DNA from: Cepaea nemoralis
Lineage: Eukaryota; Mollusca; Gastropoda; Stylommatophora; Helicidae
DNA: 64,000 bases
Direction of reading: 5' to 3'
NCBI GenBank assembly: GCA_014155875.1
Contig: JACEFZ010017866.1
Coordinates: forward strand, 1-64,000
Part shown: piece after piece, positions 22,056 to 32,569 of the stretch
Position numbering within the stretch: position 1 is the stretch's first letter
Layout of the letters: each line of letters opens with the position of its first letter
Notes under the pieces: generated by a model
Database searches by the model: none
Seen by the model: only the letters and a program-made list of their open reading frames with translations
What the model was told of the DNA's origin: nothing
Translations under genes and position numbers: made by a program

Positions 22056-25000
22056 TTAAATGTCAACCTGTATGTAGTTAAAGTAAGCTGCGGTCAACTT
22101 GAGCTTGTTGATATCTCCATAGAGCTTGTCCTCAAATGAAGCAGGTGTGGGCCAAAATATCTTTCTCTGTTCTGCATACGTTGGGCAATCCTGCAGCAAA
22201 TGTTTTGCTGTCATTTTTCCAGTTCTACAATTACATTCATCGGTATCTCCTATCTTTAGTTTATTGAACAAGTGGTATTTCAGCCTGTTATGTCCTGTGC
22301 GGAGTCTGAAGATTGCTACTTGTTCTCTTCGGTCGAGTTTGTAATATGCATCATCCTTCTGATGGCCTGGATGCTCAGATTCCCATTTGGTTCTATAAGT
22401 GCTTTTTATCAACCTCTTTGCCTCATTATAGGTTATGTCTATGTCAGGCTGTGGTAGTCGTCCGCCCTCTTTTGCCAGTCTGTCAGCCTCTTCGTTTCCA
22501 GGTATACTGCAATGTGATGGGATCCACTGTATTACAACTTTTTTGGATTTCTGGCATAGACCATGGAGTGCTGCTCTTAGGTCAGTTAGTTCTGTGCTGT
22601 TATTGCTCTTGAGTATTGAGACAGCTGACTTTGCATCTGTGAAGATAGCTATTTGCTTCTCTTTATTTTCCTCCATCAGGAGCATTTCTGCTGCAGTTTT
22701 CAAAGCCTCTACCTCCGCTTTGAAGTTACTTGAAAATTTTCCAGTTGCCATTGAATGTGTTTTTTTCACTCCATTTTTTAAATTTGGGAGAATTCCTCCT
22801 CCTCCATTCTCTATTGAATTTTTGGCTGATCCATCTGTATATGCATGGGTCCAATTCCTGCTTGGGTAATGTTCTTTTATGTAGTTTAGGGTTATTTCTC
22901 TTCTTTCGGTTTCATGCTGAGTGTTCTTTTTCTCAATACCAGGAATGTTTTCTATCATCTCAGGCAGTTGCTGCTGTCTCCAAGCTGGGAACTTGTGTGC
23001 ATTGTGTATGGGCTTGACTGTTGATATGTTAAGTATAGGATCTGCCCTAATCCTTCGTTTTGCAGTTTCTACAAAGTTGCTACGCTTCAGTCTTCCCTTT
23101 CCAAAACCATTAAATCTGTTGTACATAGGGTGGTCTGTCAATCTTCTAAATTTTTCTGCTTGTTGCTGGGCTCTGCTATCTCTTCTATCCTGCATTGGTT
23201 GTAAACAAGTGATCTTTTCTAGTTCATTAATAGGCGTTGTCTTCAGGCTTCCAGTTATGATTCGCATTCCTTGGTTTTGGACTCTACTTATTTTGTTAAA
23301 GTTTGACTTAGCTGCTGTTGCCCAAGCTGCAATGCCATATTCCAGTACTGGCCTCACCCGTCCAGTATATAACTTCTTGAGAACTTTCTCATCTGCTCCC
23401 CACGTTGTACCAGCAAGCTTTTTCATGATTGCCATTCTCTGCCTTGCTCTTGTTCGATTTTTCTCAACCTGTGTCTTCCATGTCAGGCGACGATCAAAGG
23501 TGACTCCTAGATAGTTTGGATTTTCTTCATGGCGCAATATTTTTCCATTCAATACCAGCTTAGGTTGCTGAGTTTTATTTGAGAGGGAGAACACTGTGCA
23601 TGTTGTTTTCTCCTCACTTATCTTCACTAGCCATGATTTTGACCAGTCCTCTAGCGCTAATAAGGCTTGCTGTATTCTGCTGTTAGCTGTACTAATATAT
23701 TCTTCAGATGTCCATATGGCTAGGTCATCTGCAAAGGAGGATGTGTGTACTCTGGCTGGAAAATTTTCTGTGATGTCATTTATATATGCTAGGAATAATG
23801 TTGGTGAAAGAACTCCTCCTTGGGGGACACCTTGCTCCAGCAGCATCATTTTGCTTGTTTGTCCTTGTACTTTTGTCCTGGCAGTTCTGTTCTCAAGGTA
23901 GTGGCTGATCCATTTATACATTTTTCCACAAACATGCATGTTTTGCAGTTTTACTTTCAGTCCTTCCTTCCATACTTTATCAAATGCTTTTTCTAAATCT
24001 ATCCAGACTGCTAGTGTGTGCTTTTTCTCTTGGAAGGCATCCTCTATTTCCTGAGCTATATAGGTTATTTGATCTTCAGTGGATCTGTATTTTCTGAATC
24101 CTGCTTGGTGTGGTGTTAAGAGTTTGTTTTCTTCCAGATGCCATGTTAGCCTGCCATTGATAATGCGTTCCATTAATTTTCCTACACAGCTAAGTAGACT
24201 GATAGGTCGATAGCCATTTGGTTCTTCCAGGTCTTTTCCTTTCTTTGGGACTGGTATTAGTATAGCTTCCTTCCATGCCTGTGGGACTATTCCTCTCTTC
24301 CAGCTGTTATTTAGGACTGCTAGTAGTTTCTTCTTTGCCTTGGTGCCTAGTCCTATTAGCATTTCATTTGTGATTCCATCCTTTCCTGGTGATTTCTTCT
24401 TTTTTAGGGTATTCATTGCCTGTTCCATTTCTTCCATTGTTAGATTTGCCATCATATATTCTGCTGCTGTCTCTGTATTTCTATGATGTATCTGTTTGTC
24501 TTTGATTGCTTTCTTCTGTTCGGTTGTAATATCAATGTGGTTTGCATTTGCATAGTGTTCCATTAGTGCATTTGCAGCCTTTTTGCCTGTAAGCAAGGCA
24601 TTTCCTTGTTTAATTGTTATTTGTTTGTTTCTAGGTCCTTCATTGTTCATGGCTTTCACTAGTTTCCATAGTTTGTTTCCATCCCTGTCAAAATTCAGGT
24701 TTTCTGTTTTTTCCCTCCAACAATCTCTTGTTGTTTGATTTACTGTTCTTTTATATTTTGCTGAGATGGCTTTGAGAGAGATGTTTGCTTCAATTGTTTG
24801 TTCTCTCTCTGCTGTCTTCCTGGCATCTTCAACTTTGTCCTCCAAACTTTGTAGTTCTTCAGTCCAGTATGGTTTGTAATTTTTCCTCGCTCCTCTTGGA
24901 ATGGACTCAGTGGCTGCCTGTATTATCGCTCTGTTTAGACTTTCCACCATTTGCTTTATGTTGCCATATCGTGTATTTATGTTTTCACAATATTTGTCTG

Positions 25001-25907
25001 TTAGTATGGCAAATCTGTCCCAATCTGCTCGTTTGTAATTCCAGCGGGGCAAGGGCTTTTGCTCCTGTGGAACATACTCCATATTCATTTCAAGCTTGAT
25101 TGGTCTGTGGTCACTACCTGCTAATTGGTCCAGCACATGGCGATCGATTTTGTGGAGGATGTCTCCTGTGCAGAAAGCTAAGTCTGGAGTAGAAGTGGTA
25201 AGCCATCTTCTGGAGTAGAAGCTCGGTGTGTCATCCGCTTTGTTGAGTAGATGGAGATTTGAGTCTATTTCCCAGTCCTCCAATTCATCTCCTCTTTTGT
25301 CAGTATCTGGGTATCCCCATCTTTCTGAACGGCTATTAAAGTCTCCGACAATAATGCAGTTTGTGTCAGTTATTTTCATGTTTGAGAGTGTAAGGTCCTT
25401 ATCTGCTGGGCTATACAGATTGTAGATTCTTATTTTCACGTCCTTTATCATTATATCAACACCTATAATTTCCGTTTGGTTGTCAGAGATCACAGATACT
25501 TCGCTGCAAGGTATTGTATTTCGTGTAAGTATTAGAACTCCTCCTTTGTGTCCTTCGCGGTCGAAACGTGTGGCCTGATATCCTCTGACTGAGAATTTGT
25601 GATTGGCGTTGAGGTGTGTCTCTTGAATGCATGCCACATCTATTCTATCTTTATGAAGACGCTGTGTTAGGGAGTCTTTCTTCTTGTAAACTCCTTCAGC
25701 ATTCCACTGTAGTATGTTGAGTGTCCGGGGTATTTGGTCAATAGCTCTTAACCTACTCCTCTGTGCCTTGACTCCACAGCACAGGGGAAGGTGACCACCA
25801 GTAGTCATGGGTGGACCCCCTCGAGGCAGGGGGCCCGGCACTATCACCGCCTGATGGGACTTCACGGGATTAGCACCATATCGATTAATTTTGATTTGTG
25901 ACATCAT
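22056..25907 (-). CDS. LINE-A polyprotein: endonuclease, reverse transcriptase, RNase H
   Basis: A 1283-residue uninterrupted ORF. Residues about 61-275 form an APE-type endonuclease (LQWNAEG, QETHL, IVGDFNSR, SDHRPI). Residues about 500-810 form the reverse transcriptase (NGYRPISLLS, WIDLEKAFDKVW, QGVPQGGVLSP, catalytic FADD at 725-728). Residues about 1018-1147 form RNase H (YTDGSA with Asp 1024, Glu 1065, TDAKSAV with Asp 1091, WIPSHC, and GNEEADRLAKEG). A CxC-x8-H-x4-C motif follows at 1225-1241. It would nick target DNA and copy its own RNA into the site. The APE endonuclease plus RNase H architecture belongs to the I/Jockey-like group; the exact clade is not settled. No separate gag-like ORF1 is seen upstream. 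All catalytic motifs look present. Confidence 0.96.
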   Translation of the reverse strand: MMSQIKINRYGANPVKSHQAVIVPGPLPRGGPPMTTGGHLPLCCGVKAQRSRLRAIDQIPRTLNILQWNAEGVYKKKDSLTQRLHKDRIDVACIQETHLNANHKFSVRGYQATRFDREGHKGGVLILTRNTIPCSEVSVISDNQTEIIGVDIMIKDVKIRIYNLYSPADKDLTLSNMKITDTNCIIVGDFNSRSERWGYPDTDKRGDELEDWEIDSNLHLLNKADDTPSFYSRRWLTTSTPDLAFCTGDILHKIDRHVLDQLAGSDHRPIKLEMNMEYVPQEQKPLPRWNYKRADWDRFAILTDKYCENINTRYGNIKQMVESLNRAIIQAATESIPRGARKNYKPYWTEELQSLEDKVEDARKTAEREQTIEANISLKAISAKYKRTVNQTTRDCWREKTENLNFDRDGNKLWKLVKAMNNEGPRNKQITIKQGNALLTGKKAANALMEHYANANHIDITTEQKKAIKDKQIHHRNTETAAEYMMANLTMEEMEQAMNTLKKKKSPGKDGITNEMLIGLGTKAKKKLLAVLNNSWKRGIVPQAWKEAILIPVPKKGKDLEEPNGYRPISLLSCVGKLMERIINGRLTWHLEENKLLTPHQAGFRKYRSTEDQITYIAQEIEDAFQEKKHTLAVWIDLEKAFDKVWKEGLKVKLQNMHVCGKMYKWISHYLENRTARTKVQGQTSKMMLLEQGVPQGGVLSPTLFLAYINDITENFPARVHTSSFADDLAIWTSEEYISTANSRIQQALLALEDWSKSWLVKISEEKTTCTVFSLSNKTQQPKLVLNGKILRHEENPNYLGVTFDRRLTWKTQVEKNRTRARQRMAIMKKLAGTTWGADEKVLKKLYTGRVRPVLEYGIAAWATAAKSNFNKISRVQNQGMRIITGSLKTTPINELEKITCLQPMQDRRDSRAQQQAEKFRRLTDHPMYNRFNGFGKGRLKRSNFVETAKRRIRADPILNISTVKPIHNAHKFPAWRQQQLPEMIENIPGIEKKNTQHETERREITLNYIKEHYPSRNWTHAYTDGSAKNSIENGGGGILPNLKNGVKKTHSMATGKFSSNFKAEVEALKTAAEMLLMEENKEKQIAIFTDAKSAVSILKSNNSTELTDLRAALHGLCQKSKKVVIQWIPSHCSIPGNEEADRLAKEGGRLPQPDIDITYNEAKRLIKSTYRTKWESEHPGHQKDDAYYKLDRREQVAIFRLRTGHNRLKYHLFNKLKIGDTDECNCRTGKMTAKHLLQDCPTYAEQRKIFWPTPASFEDKLYGDINKLKLTAAYFNYIQVDI

Positions 25908-25917
25908 GAATTAAGTT

Positions 25918-26153
25918 ACGTTGCACTGCTTTGTCAAGCCTGTGGCTCAGTACATCCGATTTCGACAAGCATTTATTCGGGATGCTTTCCCTAGCCTTTG
26001 ACTGTCCCCAGTCTACCTACAAGGCAGCAGGTTTCACGTTGCACTGCTTTGTCAAGCCTGTGGCTCAGTGCATCCGATTTCGACAAGCATGTATTTGGGG
26101 TGCTTTCCCTAGCCTTTGACTGTCCCCAGTCTACCTACAAGGCAGCAGGTTTG
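25918..26153 (-). promoter_or_regulatory. Two 118-bp tandem monomers in the LINE-A 5' leader
   Basis: The word acgttgcactgctttgtcaa recurs exactly 118 bases apart (25918 and 26036), with ggctcagtacatccgatttc and gactgtccccagtctaccta in each unit. The second LINE-A copy (55252-55487) also has two monomers. Tandem 5' monomers act as promoters in some LINEs, such as mouse L1; that role here is inference. Confidence 0.6.
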
Positions 26154-26296
26154 TGTGTCTCTTCGTCTGGTCCCTCTCCCTTGACCTGTCCGACATGGGT
26201 GGCCCTACCAGTAGCTGTGCTACCGTCGGCATAGCTCTTGGGGTCATTGGGACGCACAAGCCCCTCTACCTCGTCACGGTGGACACACAGCAGAGG

Positions 26297-27225
26297 TGAT
26301 ATCATCAGTCTGTTTAGTGTGTTCTCTATAGACGGTGATATCGTCAGTCTGTTTAGTGTATTCTCTATTTACAGTCTCTGCCTACAGCCTATCTGTTAGG
26401 TGTGTTCTCTATAGACGGTCATATCGTCAGTCTGTTTAGTGTGTTCTCTATAGATGGTGATATCGTCAGTCTGTTTAGTGTGTTCTCTATAGACGGTGAT
26501 ATCGTCAGTCTGTTTAGTGTATTCTCTATAAATGGTGATATCATCAGTCTGTTAGGTGTGTTCTCTATAGACGGTGATATCGTCAGTCTGTTTAGTGTAT
26601 TCTCTATAGATGGTGATATCGTCAGTCTGTTTAGTGTGTTCTCTATAGACGGTGATATCGTCAGTCTGTTTAGTGTATTCTCTATAGATGGTGATATCAT
26701 CAGTCTGTTAGGTGTGTTCTTTATAGACGGTGATATCGTCAGTCTGTTTAGTGTATTCTCTATAGATGGTGATATCGTCAGTCTGTTTAGTGTGTTCTCT
26801 ATAGACGGTGATATCGTCAGTCTGTTTAGTGTATTCTCTATAGATGGTGATATCGTCAGTCTGTTTAGTGTGTTCTCTATAGACGGTGATATCGTCAGTC
26901 TGTTTAGTGTATTCTCTATTTACAGTCTCTGCCTACAGCCTATCTGTTAGGTGTGTTCTCTATAGACGGTGATATCATCAGTCTGTTTAGTGTGTTCTCT
27001 ATAGACGGTGATATCGTCAGTCTGTTTAGTGTATTCTCTATAGATGGTGATATCATCAGTCTGTTATGTGTGTTCTCTATAGATGGTGATATCGTCAGTT
27101 TGTTTAGTGTGTTCTCTATAGACGGTGATATCGTCAGTCTGTTTAGTGTATTCTCTATTTACAGTCTCTGCCTACAGCCTATCTGTTAGGTGTGTTCTCT
27201 ATAGACGGTCATATCGTCAGTCTTT
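26297..27225 (+). repeat. Satellite B, right-hand part
   Basis: Continues the 39-bp array beyond LINE-A with the same 44-bp spacer variant near 26360, 26917 and 27155, and the private GGTCATATC variant near 26415. It is cleaner than the left array. It ends within a unit near 27225. Confidence 0.97.
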
Positions 27226-27354
27226 CTATCTTTCTTTCTGCGTGCTCTCTATAGACGACTTGTCCATTGTGTAGTGGAGACATGGTATTGTCAGTATCTC
27301 TGTTGTCTAGTGTGTAGACTCAACTCAACTTAACTCAGCTGAAGTGCAGCTAAA

Positions 27355-27690
27355 CTTGACTGCGTAGAATGGAGCCCCGATAACGTGCGATCGTCTGGTG
27401 GTTATGGGTTCGAATCCGAGTCGAGATGAATATTAAAACTGAATGTGAGATTCCAGGTTGACTCGTTTTGAAATGTGTACCAGAAAATGTCTGGGAAGTG
27501 AAGGCCGTGACATAGACCAGATCACCTCGGTGTGCTGGTTGATCTGTAAAAGTAGGGGTGTAGTGCGATATGCTAAGTGTGCGTCAAGATGTGACACATA
27601 CATAGACCAGACCACCTCGGATTGCTGGTGGTTCTGTGAAAGTAGGAGTCTAGTGCCATATGCTATGTGTGCGTCAAGATGTGAATAAGA
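27355..27690 (+). mobile_element. SINE-like repeat with duplicated body
   Basis: Contains a perfect tRNA-type box B (GGTTCGAATCC, about 27407-27417), with a weak box-A-like word (TGCGTAGAATGG) about 45 bases upstream. The body then holds two tandem copies of an 88- to 90-base module (acatagaccagatcacctcg ... gtgcgtcaagatgtga). No second copy of the whole element is seen in the window, so family status is inferred. Confidence 0.5.
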
Positions 27691-27734
27691 ATTCTTTACT
27701 TTTAAATTTTTTTTTTACTACGGCGGCAGTGCTG

Positions 27735-27788
27735 ATGATGATAAAGATGATTATGACGATGATAAATTATGATGATGATGATTAAGAC

Positions 27789-27836
<48 letters not shown>

Positions 27837-27839
27837 GAA

Positions 27840-27878
<39 letters not shown>

Positions 27879-28037
27879 AAAGATGATGATGATGATACAG
27901 ATGATTATGTCGATGATAAATGATGATGATGACCTTGATTATGATAAAGATTATGATAAGATAAATATTATGATGATGATAAAGACGATGATGGTAATGA
28001 TAATGCCGATAAAGATGATGATAAAGATGATGATAAA

Positions 28038-28108
<71 letters not shown>

Positions 28109-28155
28109 CGATGATGATGAAGATAAAGATGATTATTACGATGATGATGATTGTG
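27735..28155. repeat. (GAT)n / (ATG)n microsatellite
   Basis: About 420 bases of GAT triplets with AAA, GAC and TAT interruptions. Long Met/Asp/His frames across it are artefacts of the triplet period. Confidence 0.97.
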
Positions 28156-28384
28156 CTCCACCCAGCCTGGTAACCTAGTTCCGCATATATTTTCTAGAAA
28201 AGAATAGCGGTGAGTAAGGGTAATGTATACCTGACCTGAATATCATATGACCTATCGCATGTGTAGAATAATCCTTGACATGCCTGTCTGTTGTGTCTAT
28301 GTATTCTGTCAGCCAGTTTGTCTTTCTTTCTGTGTATCTGAGGGCTATATATTTATTTAGTTATATGGAAGTGACCATGATCGA

Positions 28385-28665
28385 AAGGGTACGATTGCTC
28401 GTTCTTAAACATCCGGTGTGCTTGAGCCGAGGCAGCCGGTTCAACCCCTACACCGGTCAGTTGGACTCAGATGTTGACTTCTTTCCCTTGACTTGTGAAC
28501 GTAAATTACAAGTACCTCGGAAGTCGGAGTATGTACTCCTGATGGCGAGAGACATTGGTAATAGGGAAAGCTAACCCACAGGCAAAAACCAGTCCTGTGC
28601 ACTAGAAGCAGTAACACGTGTATGGACTACGCTTGAGTTCAAACCGAGTAAACAAACAAACAAAA
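28385..28665 (+). mobile_element. SINE-3 copy
   Basis: Aligns by eye with the reverse complement of 33620-33965. Shared blocks are ccggtgtgcttgagccgagg, a box-B-like GGTTCAACCCC, gtaaattacaagtacct, gcaaaaaccagtcc and gactacgcttgagttca. It ends in an (AAAC)n tail. A tRNA-like head, central body and simple tail fit a tRNA-derived SINE. No clear target duplication. Confidence 0.65.
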
Positions 28666-29560
28666 ATCTGTTCTATATTTCTACATCTATCTATTCATTC
28701 GTCCATCTGTCTGTTTTCACATTTGCGCAGGTTTAACATTATATTATTAGTATTAAATTATAACACAAGGACGTATCCAAGACGAGTTCTAGTTGTCATT
28801 TCTTATTCATTTAAATAAACCTTGTTCGATTGTCATCTCTCCCTCTTCGCTCCTCTTATCCTTCTATTCAAATTGTGTTGTCCTCTTTGATTTCACGTGT
28901 GACAATGCAAAAAAAAACACACGACAAAACGCGTCCGCTCTTTATACCACTCTCCTCCAATAACATAAGCATACCCTCACGCGCAACCATCAGTAATCAC
29001 CTTTCACGGCTGCACAACACTAGGAAGAAATCTTTTATTCTCTGCTCCCTTATCATTCCCATTTTTTGGAGGGGATCATCGCCCAAGCCTTCGCTGTTGA
29101 GAGAGCTGACAAAAATACCATCCAGCGCCTATCACGTCTTAAGCTTGTCAACACGCTTTTTCAATGATTTTTATACCTTAAAAATTGTTGCACCTGACAA
29201 GTATGTCGAAATATTATGCATCTTTACATTTCTTACTTTGTCATGTGCTTGTTTCCGACAGAGTCAGTCTGTCGTTTTCCCCACTCCATTACACATGTAA
29301 GGAAACGCACCACTGGAAATGATTTATGCTCCGGCAGATTTTACACATCAGTGATCATGCAAGCGTTTTGGCGTCTCCACACCGAGGTCTGTTTATCTCA
29401 TGGGCATGCAAGTGGAGAGACGTGTCGGACACTTGATCTCCGTCAGGTTTGTCACAAGCCTTGCCGGGTTCTGGAAAAAGAGCGGAGAATTTGCAAGTGA
29501 AGGACGACGATGTACGGTAGTCACCCAGTGAACGCAATTGACGAACTTCTAGGATCATTA
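28666..29560. other. No gene recognised
   Basis: Unique-looking sequence. A 156-codon frame at 28830-29300 (+) has no recognisable domain and a composition typical of chance frames in AT-rich DNA. Confidence 0.5.
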
Positions 29561-29564
29561 AACA

Positions 29565-30822
29565 AACGAGATCTTAATATGAAACAGTATTAGACAAACG
29601 TACTTGTTATATATGTTATAAGGTCTTAATATGAGACCGTATTAGCCACATCAATACAAGACCAACTTCATAGTCATTATGCTATAAGATCTTAATATGA
29701 GATAGTATTAGCCACATCAATACAAGACCAACTTCATAGTCATTATGCTATAAGATCTTAATATGAGACAGTATTAGCCACATCAATACAAGACCAACTT
29801 CATAGTCATTATGCTATAAGATCTTAATATGAGACCGTATTAGCCACATCAATACAAGACCAACTTCATAGTCATTATGCTATAAGATCTTAATATGAGA
29901 CCGTATTAGCCACATCAATACAAGACCAACTTCATAGTCATTATGCTATAAGATCTTAATATGAGACAGTATTAGCCACATCAATACAAGACCAACTTCA
30001 TAGTCATTATGCTATAAGATCTTAATATGAGACCGTATTAGCCACATCAATACAAGACCAACTTCATAGTCATTATGCTATAAGGTCTTAATATGAGACC
30101 GTATTAGCCACATCAATACAAGACCAACTTCATAGTCATTATGCTATAAGATCTTAATATGAGACAGTATTAGCCACATCAATACAAGACCAACTTCATA
30201 GTCATTATGCTATAAGATCTTAATATGAGACCGTATTAGCCACATCAATACAAGACCAACTTCATAGTCATTATGCTATAAGATCTTAATATGAGACAGT
30301 ATTAGCCACATCAATACAAGACCAACTTCATAGTCATTATGCTATAAGATCTTAATATGAGACCGTATTAGCCACATCAATACAAGACCAACTTCATAGT
30401 CATTATGCTATAAGATCTTAATATGAGACCGTATTAGTCCACATCAATACAAGACCAACTTCATAGTCATTATGCTATAAGATCTTAATATGAGACAGTA
30501 TTAGCCACATCAATACAAGACCAACTTCATAGTCATTATGCTATAAGATCTTAATATGAGACAGTATTAGCCACATCAATACAAGACCAACTTCATAGTC
30601 ATTATGCTATAAGATCTTAATATGAGACCGTATTAGCCACATCATTACAAGACCAACTTCATAGTCATTAAGCTATAAGATCTTAATATGAGACAGTATT
30701 AGCCACATCATTACAAGACCAACTTCATAGTCATTATGCTATAAGACCTTAATATGAGACAGTATTAGCCACATCAATATAAGACAAACGCCATTGTCGT
30801 GTATGTTATAGGATCTTAACAT
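29565..30822 (+). repeat. Satellite C, 66-bp unit
   Basis: About 19 tandem copies of a 66-bp unit containing ATAAGATCTTAATATGAGAC, then (A/C)GTATTAGCCACATCAATAC, then AAGACCAACTTCATAGTCAT. The core copies differ mostly at one A/C position (GACAGTATT or GACCGTATT). Edge units are more diverged. Confidence 0.97.
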
Positions 30823-31395
30823 CGAAAGTTCATTGTGTGGGAAACATCAAAGGTGAAAAAAGTGTCCTAGTGGCACGAAATGGAATATTGCTTGGATAGC
30901 AAATCCATTACGTGGAAAGTCCGAATCGAAAGCTCACTGTGTGGATGTCATCTGCAGACTGCATTCTTCTGGCTTCCGGAAGAACAGCCTATGGTGAACG
31001 GAAGGCCCAATATACGGAAGTGAGGCTAAGCAGCCATGTGCAGGACGTGACGATTCCTTGGGTGAGCCCAGTACCAGAGCGCTGTGTGTTGGCTCTGCAA
31101 TTATGGAAGCCTCCTTGGATGACAGGGGATGCTCATGGTCTGCCCCTGCCTTCCCTTGAGGGCTGACCAGGATGTCTTCGGCTGTTCTAAGTGCGCCAGA
31201 TGGGATGGGGGATAACACCACAACAGTGAGAGTCAAACGTCCCAAGAAACCCCCCGGGAAGGTTAACCCGGTCAAAAAATGCCCGCAAAAGTCGGATGTG
31301 TCGGCTTGATGGCTTAAGAACGCAGCTCTGCTGTAAACAGGCACAGCGCAATCACGTCCGAAAAAAAAAAAAAAATCCTGGATAAACGCAGTAGA
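30823..31395 (+). mobile_element. LINE-A 3' fragment inserted in satellite C
   Basis: About 573 bases matching the reverse complement of 21198 to about 21760. It starts inside a 103-bp unit, includes the 84-codon frame (30912-31166), and ends in a poly-A stretch plus gcagtagaa. AGGATCTTAACAT (30810-30822) and AGGATCTTAATAT (31396-31408) flank it as a likely target duplication, though the array repeats a similar word. This is a classic 5'-truncated insertion. Confidence 0.88.
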
Positions 31396-31730
31396 AGGAT
31401 CTTAATATGAGACAGCATTAGCCACATCAATATAAGACAAACGCCAAAGTCGTATGTTATAAGATCTTAATATGAGTCAGCATTAGCCACATTGAAACAA
31501 ACGTCAGTGTCAATTATGTTATACGATATTATTTTGTGACAGAAGTGATCACATCAAGACAAGAGAAGACAATCCATTGTTGATTATATGATTTTAATTC
31601 GCGACAATATTGGTAGTATCAAGCCAAAATTGTCATTGTTGAATTTAAGAACTTAATATGTGACAGTAATAGTCACATCAAGACAGGATTGTAATTATTG
31701 ATTATGTTATATTATCTTAATATGTGGCTA
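31396..31730 (+). repeat. Satellite C, decayed right edge
   Basis: Four or five increasingly divergent 66-bp-type units (atcttaatatgag, cattagccacat, acatcaagaca) beyond the LINE-A fragment. Confidence 0.8.
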
Positions 31731-31890
31731 TATTACTATGTATTAAACCAGTGTAACACATTGCTCAAATATATCGAAACATTATATATTATTAGATTCC
31801 AGCCGTTACTATGTAAACAGAATGAATCACCCAAAAAAACGAGAAGTAGATTGTGAGCTTTACTAAAACACGACTACAAGAGACAAATTG

Positions 31891-31916
31891 GACGTTGCGG
31901 CAAAAGCCTTCGTCAG
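31891..31916 (-). ncRNA. Possible decayed hammerhead-ribozyme core
   Basis: The minus strand reads CTGACGA, a short AGGC/GCC(G) helix with a TTTT loop, then CAACGTC. A hammerhead core has CUGANGA, helix II, then GAAA; here the GAAA is altered. Flanking helices are not evident, so this is a weak call. Similar words occur at the ends of some retroelements. Confidence 0.2.
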
Positions 31917-32299
31917 CACAGGACAAACAAATACAAACCAACACAAACCTACTTGAAACACACTATGACAATATTAAACTATTAAACTAATTAAATGTAC
32001 TCATCTAATTCTGTGTCCTTGCTTGGAAAGACTGACACGCGTAGGGCTGCAGTGGATTAATAGACCGGATGTATGTATTTATTCTTGTTTACCTATGTGA
32101 ACAGAAGGACTTCTTGCTAAGTGGATATAACGTTCTACGCAATGTCAATATATCAGACAAAGTGTCAATCATTTTGTCCACATAACTTGATAAATAACTC
32201 TGCAGCATGCACATTACGAGATGCAGCCAGATATGCCAGGCAGGAAATCGTGCAATATTTTGTTTATGGCGTCTGCATTTACATGTTCTGTGTGCTGAT

Positions 32300-32375
32300 C
32301 GTTCAGGAAGCAATGGCAAACTATTACACGTAAACTTGCTAAGAAATCACACACAAAAATGCTGGGGTTGAAGTC
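32300..32375 (+). mobile_element. SINE-2 fragment
   Basis: The words gttcaggaagcaatggcaaa, ctattacacgtaaacttgct and aagaaatc match the body of SINE-2 (reverse complement of 37101-37347). Head and tail are missing. Confidence 0.6.
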
Positions 32376-32569
32376 AACGTACTGTAATTGATGTGCAACT
32401 AACTTTACTTTTAATAGATTTATTAGCTTGTAATTCTTAATGAAAACAAAACAATCTTTTTTATTTAGCCAATCATTGGGTTTCTTACATTGACTTTACA
32501 AAATGCATAAAAACTACAATGCATGGCTCTCTGCATAGTACAAAGCCTCGGCTGAATTGTATAGGCTTG

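Larger units (their letters stand above)
21198..26296 (-). mobile_element. LINE-A, full-length non-LTR retrotransposon
   Basis: About 5.1 kb, inserted in satellite B. On the minus strand it starts CCTCTGCTGTGTG, has a roughly 390-base 5' leader with two 118-bp tandem monomers, one long ORF (25907 to 22056), a 3' region with four 103-bp tandem units, and an A- and GAA-rich tail (GAACGAAGAAGAAG). The flanks TGATATCGTC (left) and TGATATCATC (right) fit a target duplication, though the host array is itself repetitive. The 5' end matches those at 55105 and 34022; the 3' end matches 8670-8810, 30823-31395 and 35588-35737. It appears complete and intact. Confidence 0.9.

Noticed and set aside
22126..25425. 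Many plus-strand frames of 60-197 codons under LINE-A
   Set aside because: Antisense shadows of the 1283-codon minus-strand ORF.
8811..27225. Regular arrays that could be mistaken for CRISPR
   Set aside because: The units are contiguous with no unique spacers, there are no cas genes, and the context is animal repeat DNA.
27355..27430. Possible functional tRNA gene because of GGTTCGAATCC
   Set aside because: The flanking bases do not fold into acceptor, D and anticodon arms; a SINE head is the better explanation. The same holds for the box-B words in SINE-1, SINE-2 and SINE-3.
28830..29300. 156-codon frame on the plus strand
   Set aside because: No recognisable motif, composition like chance AT-rich DNA, and no neighbouring gene structure.
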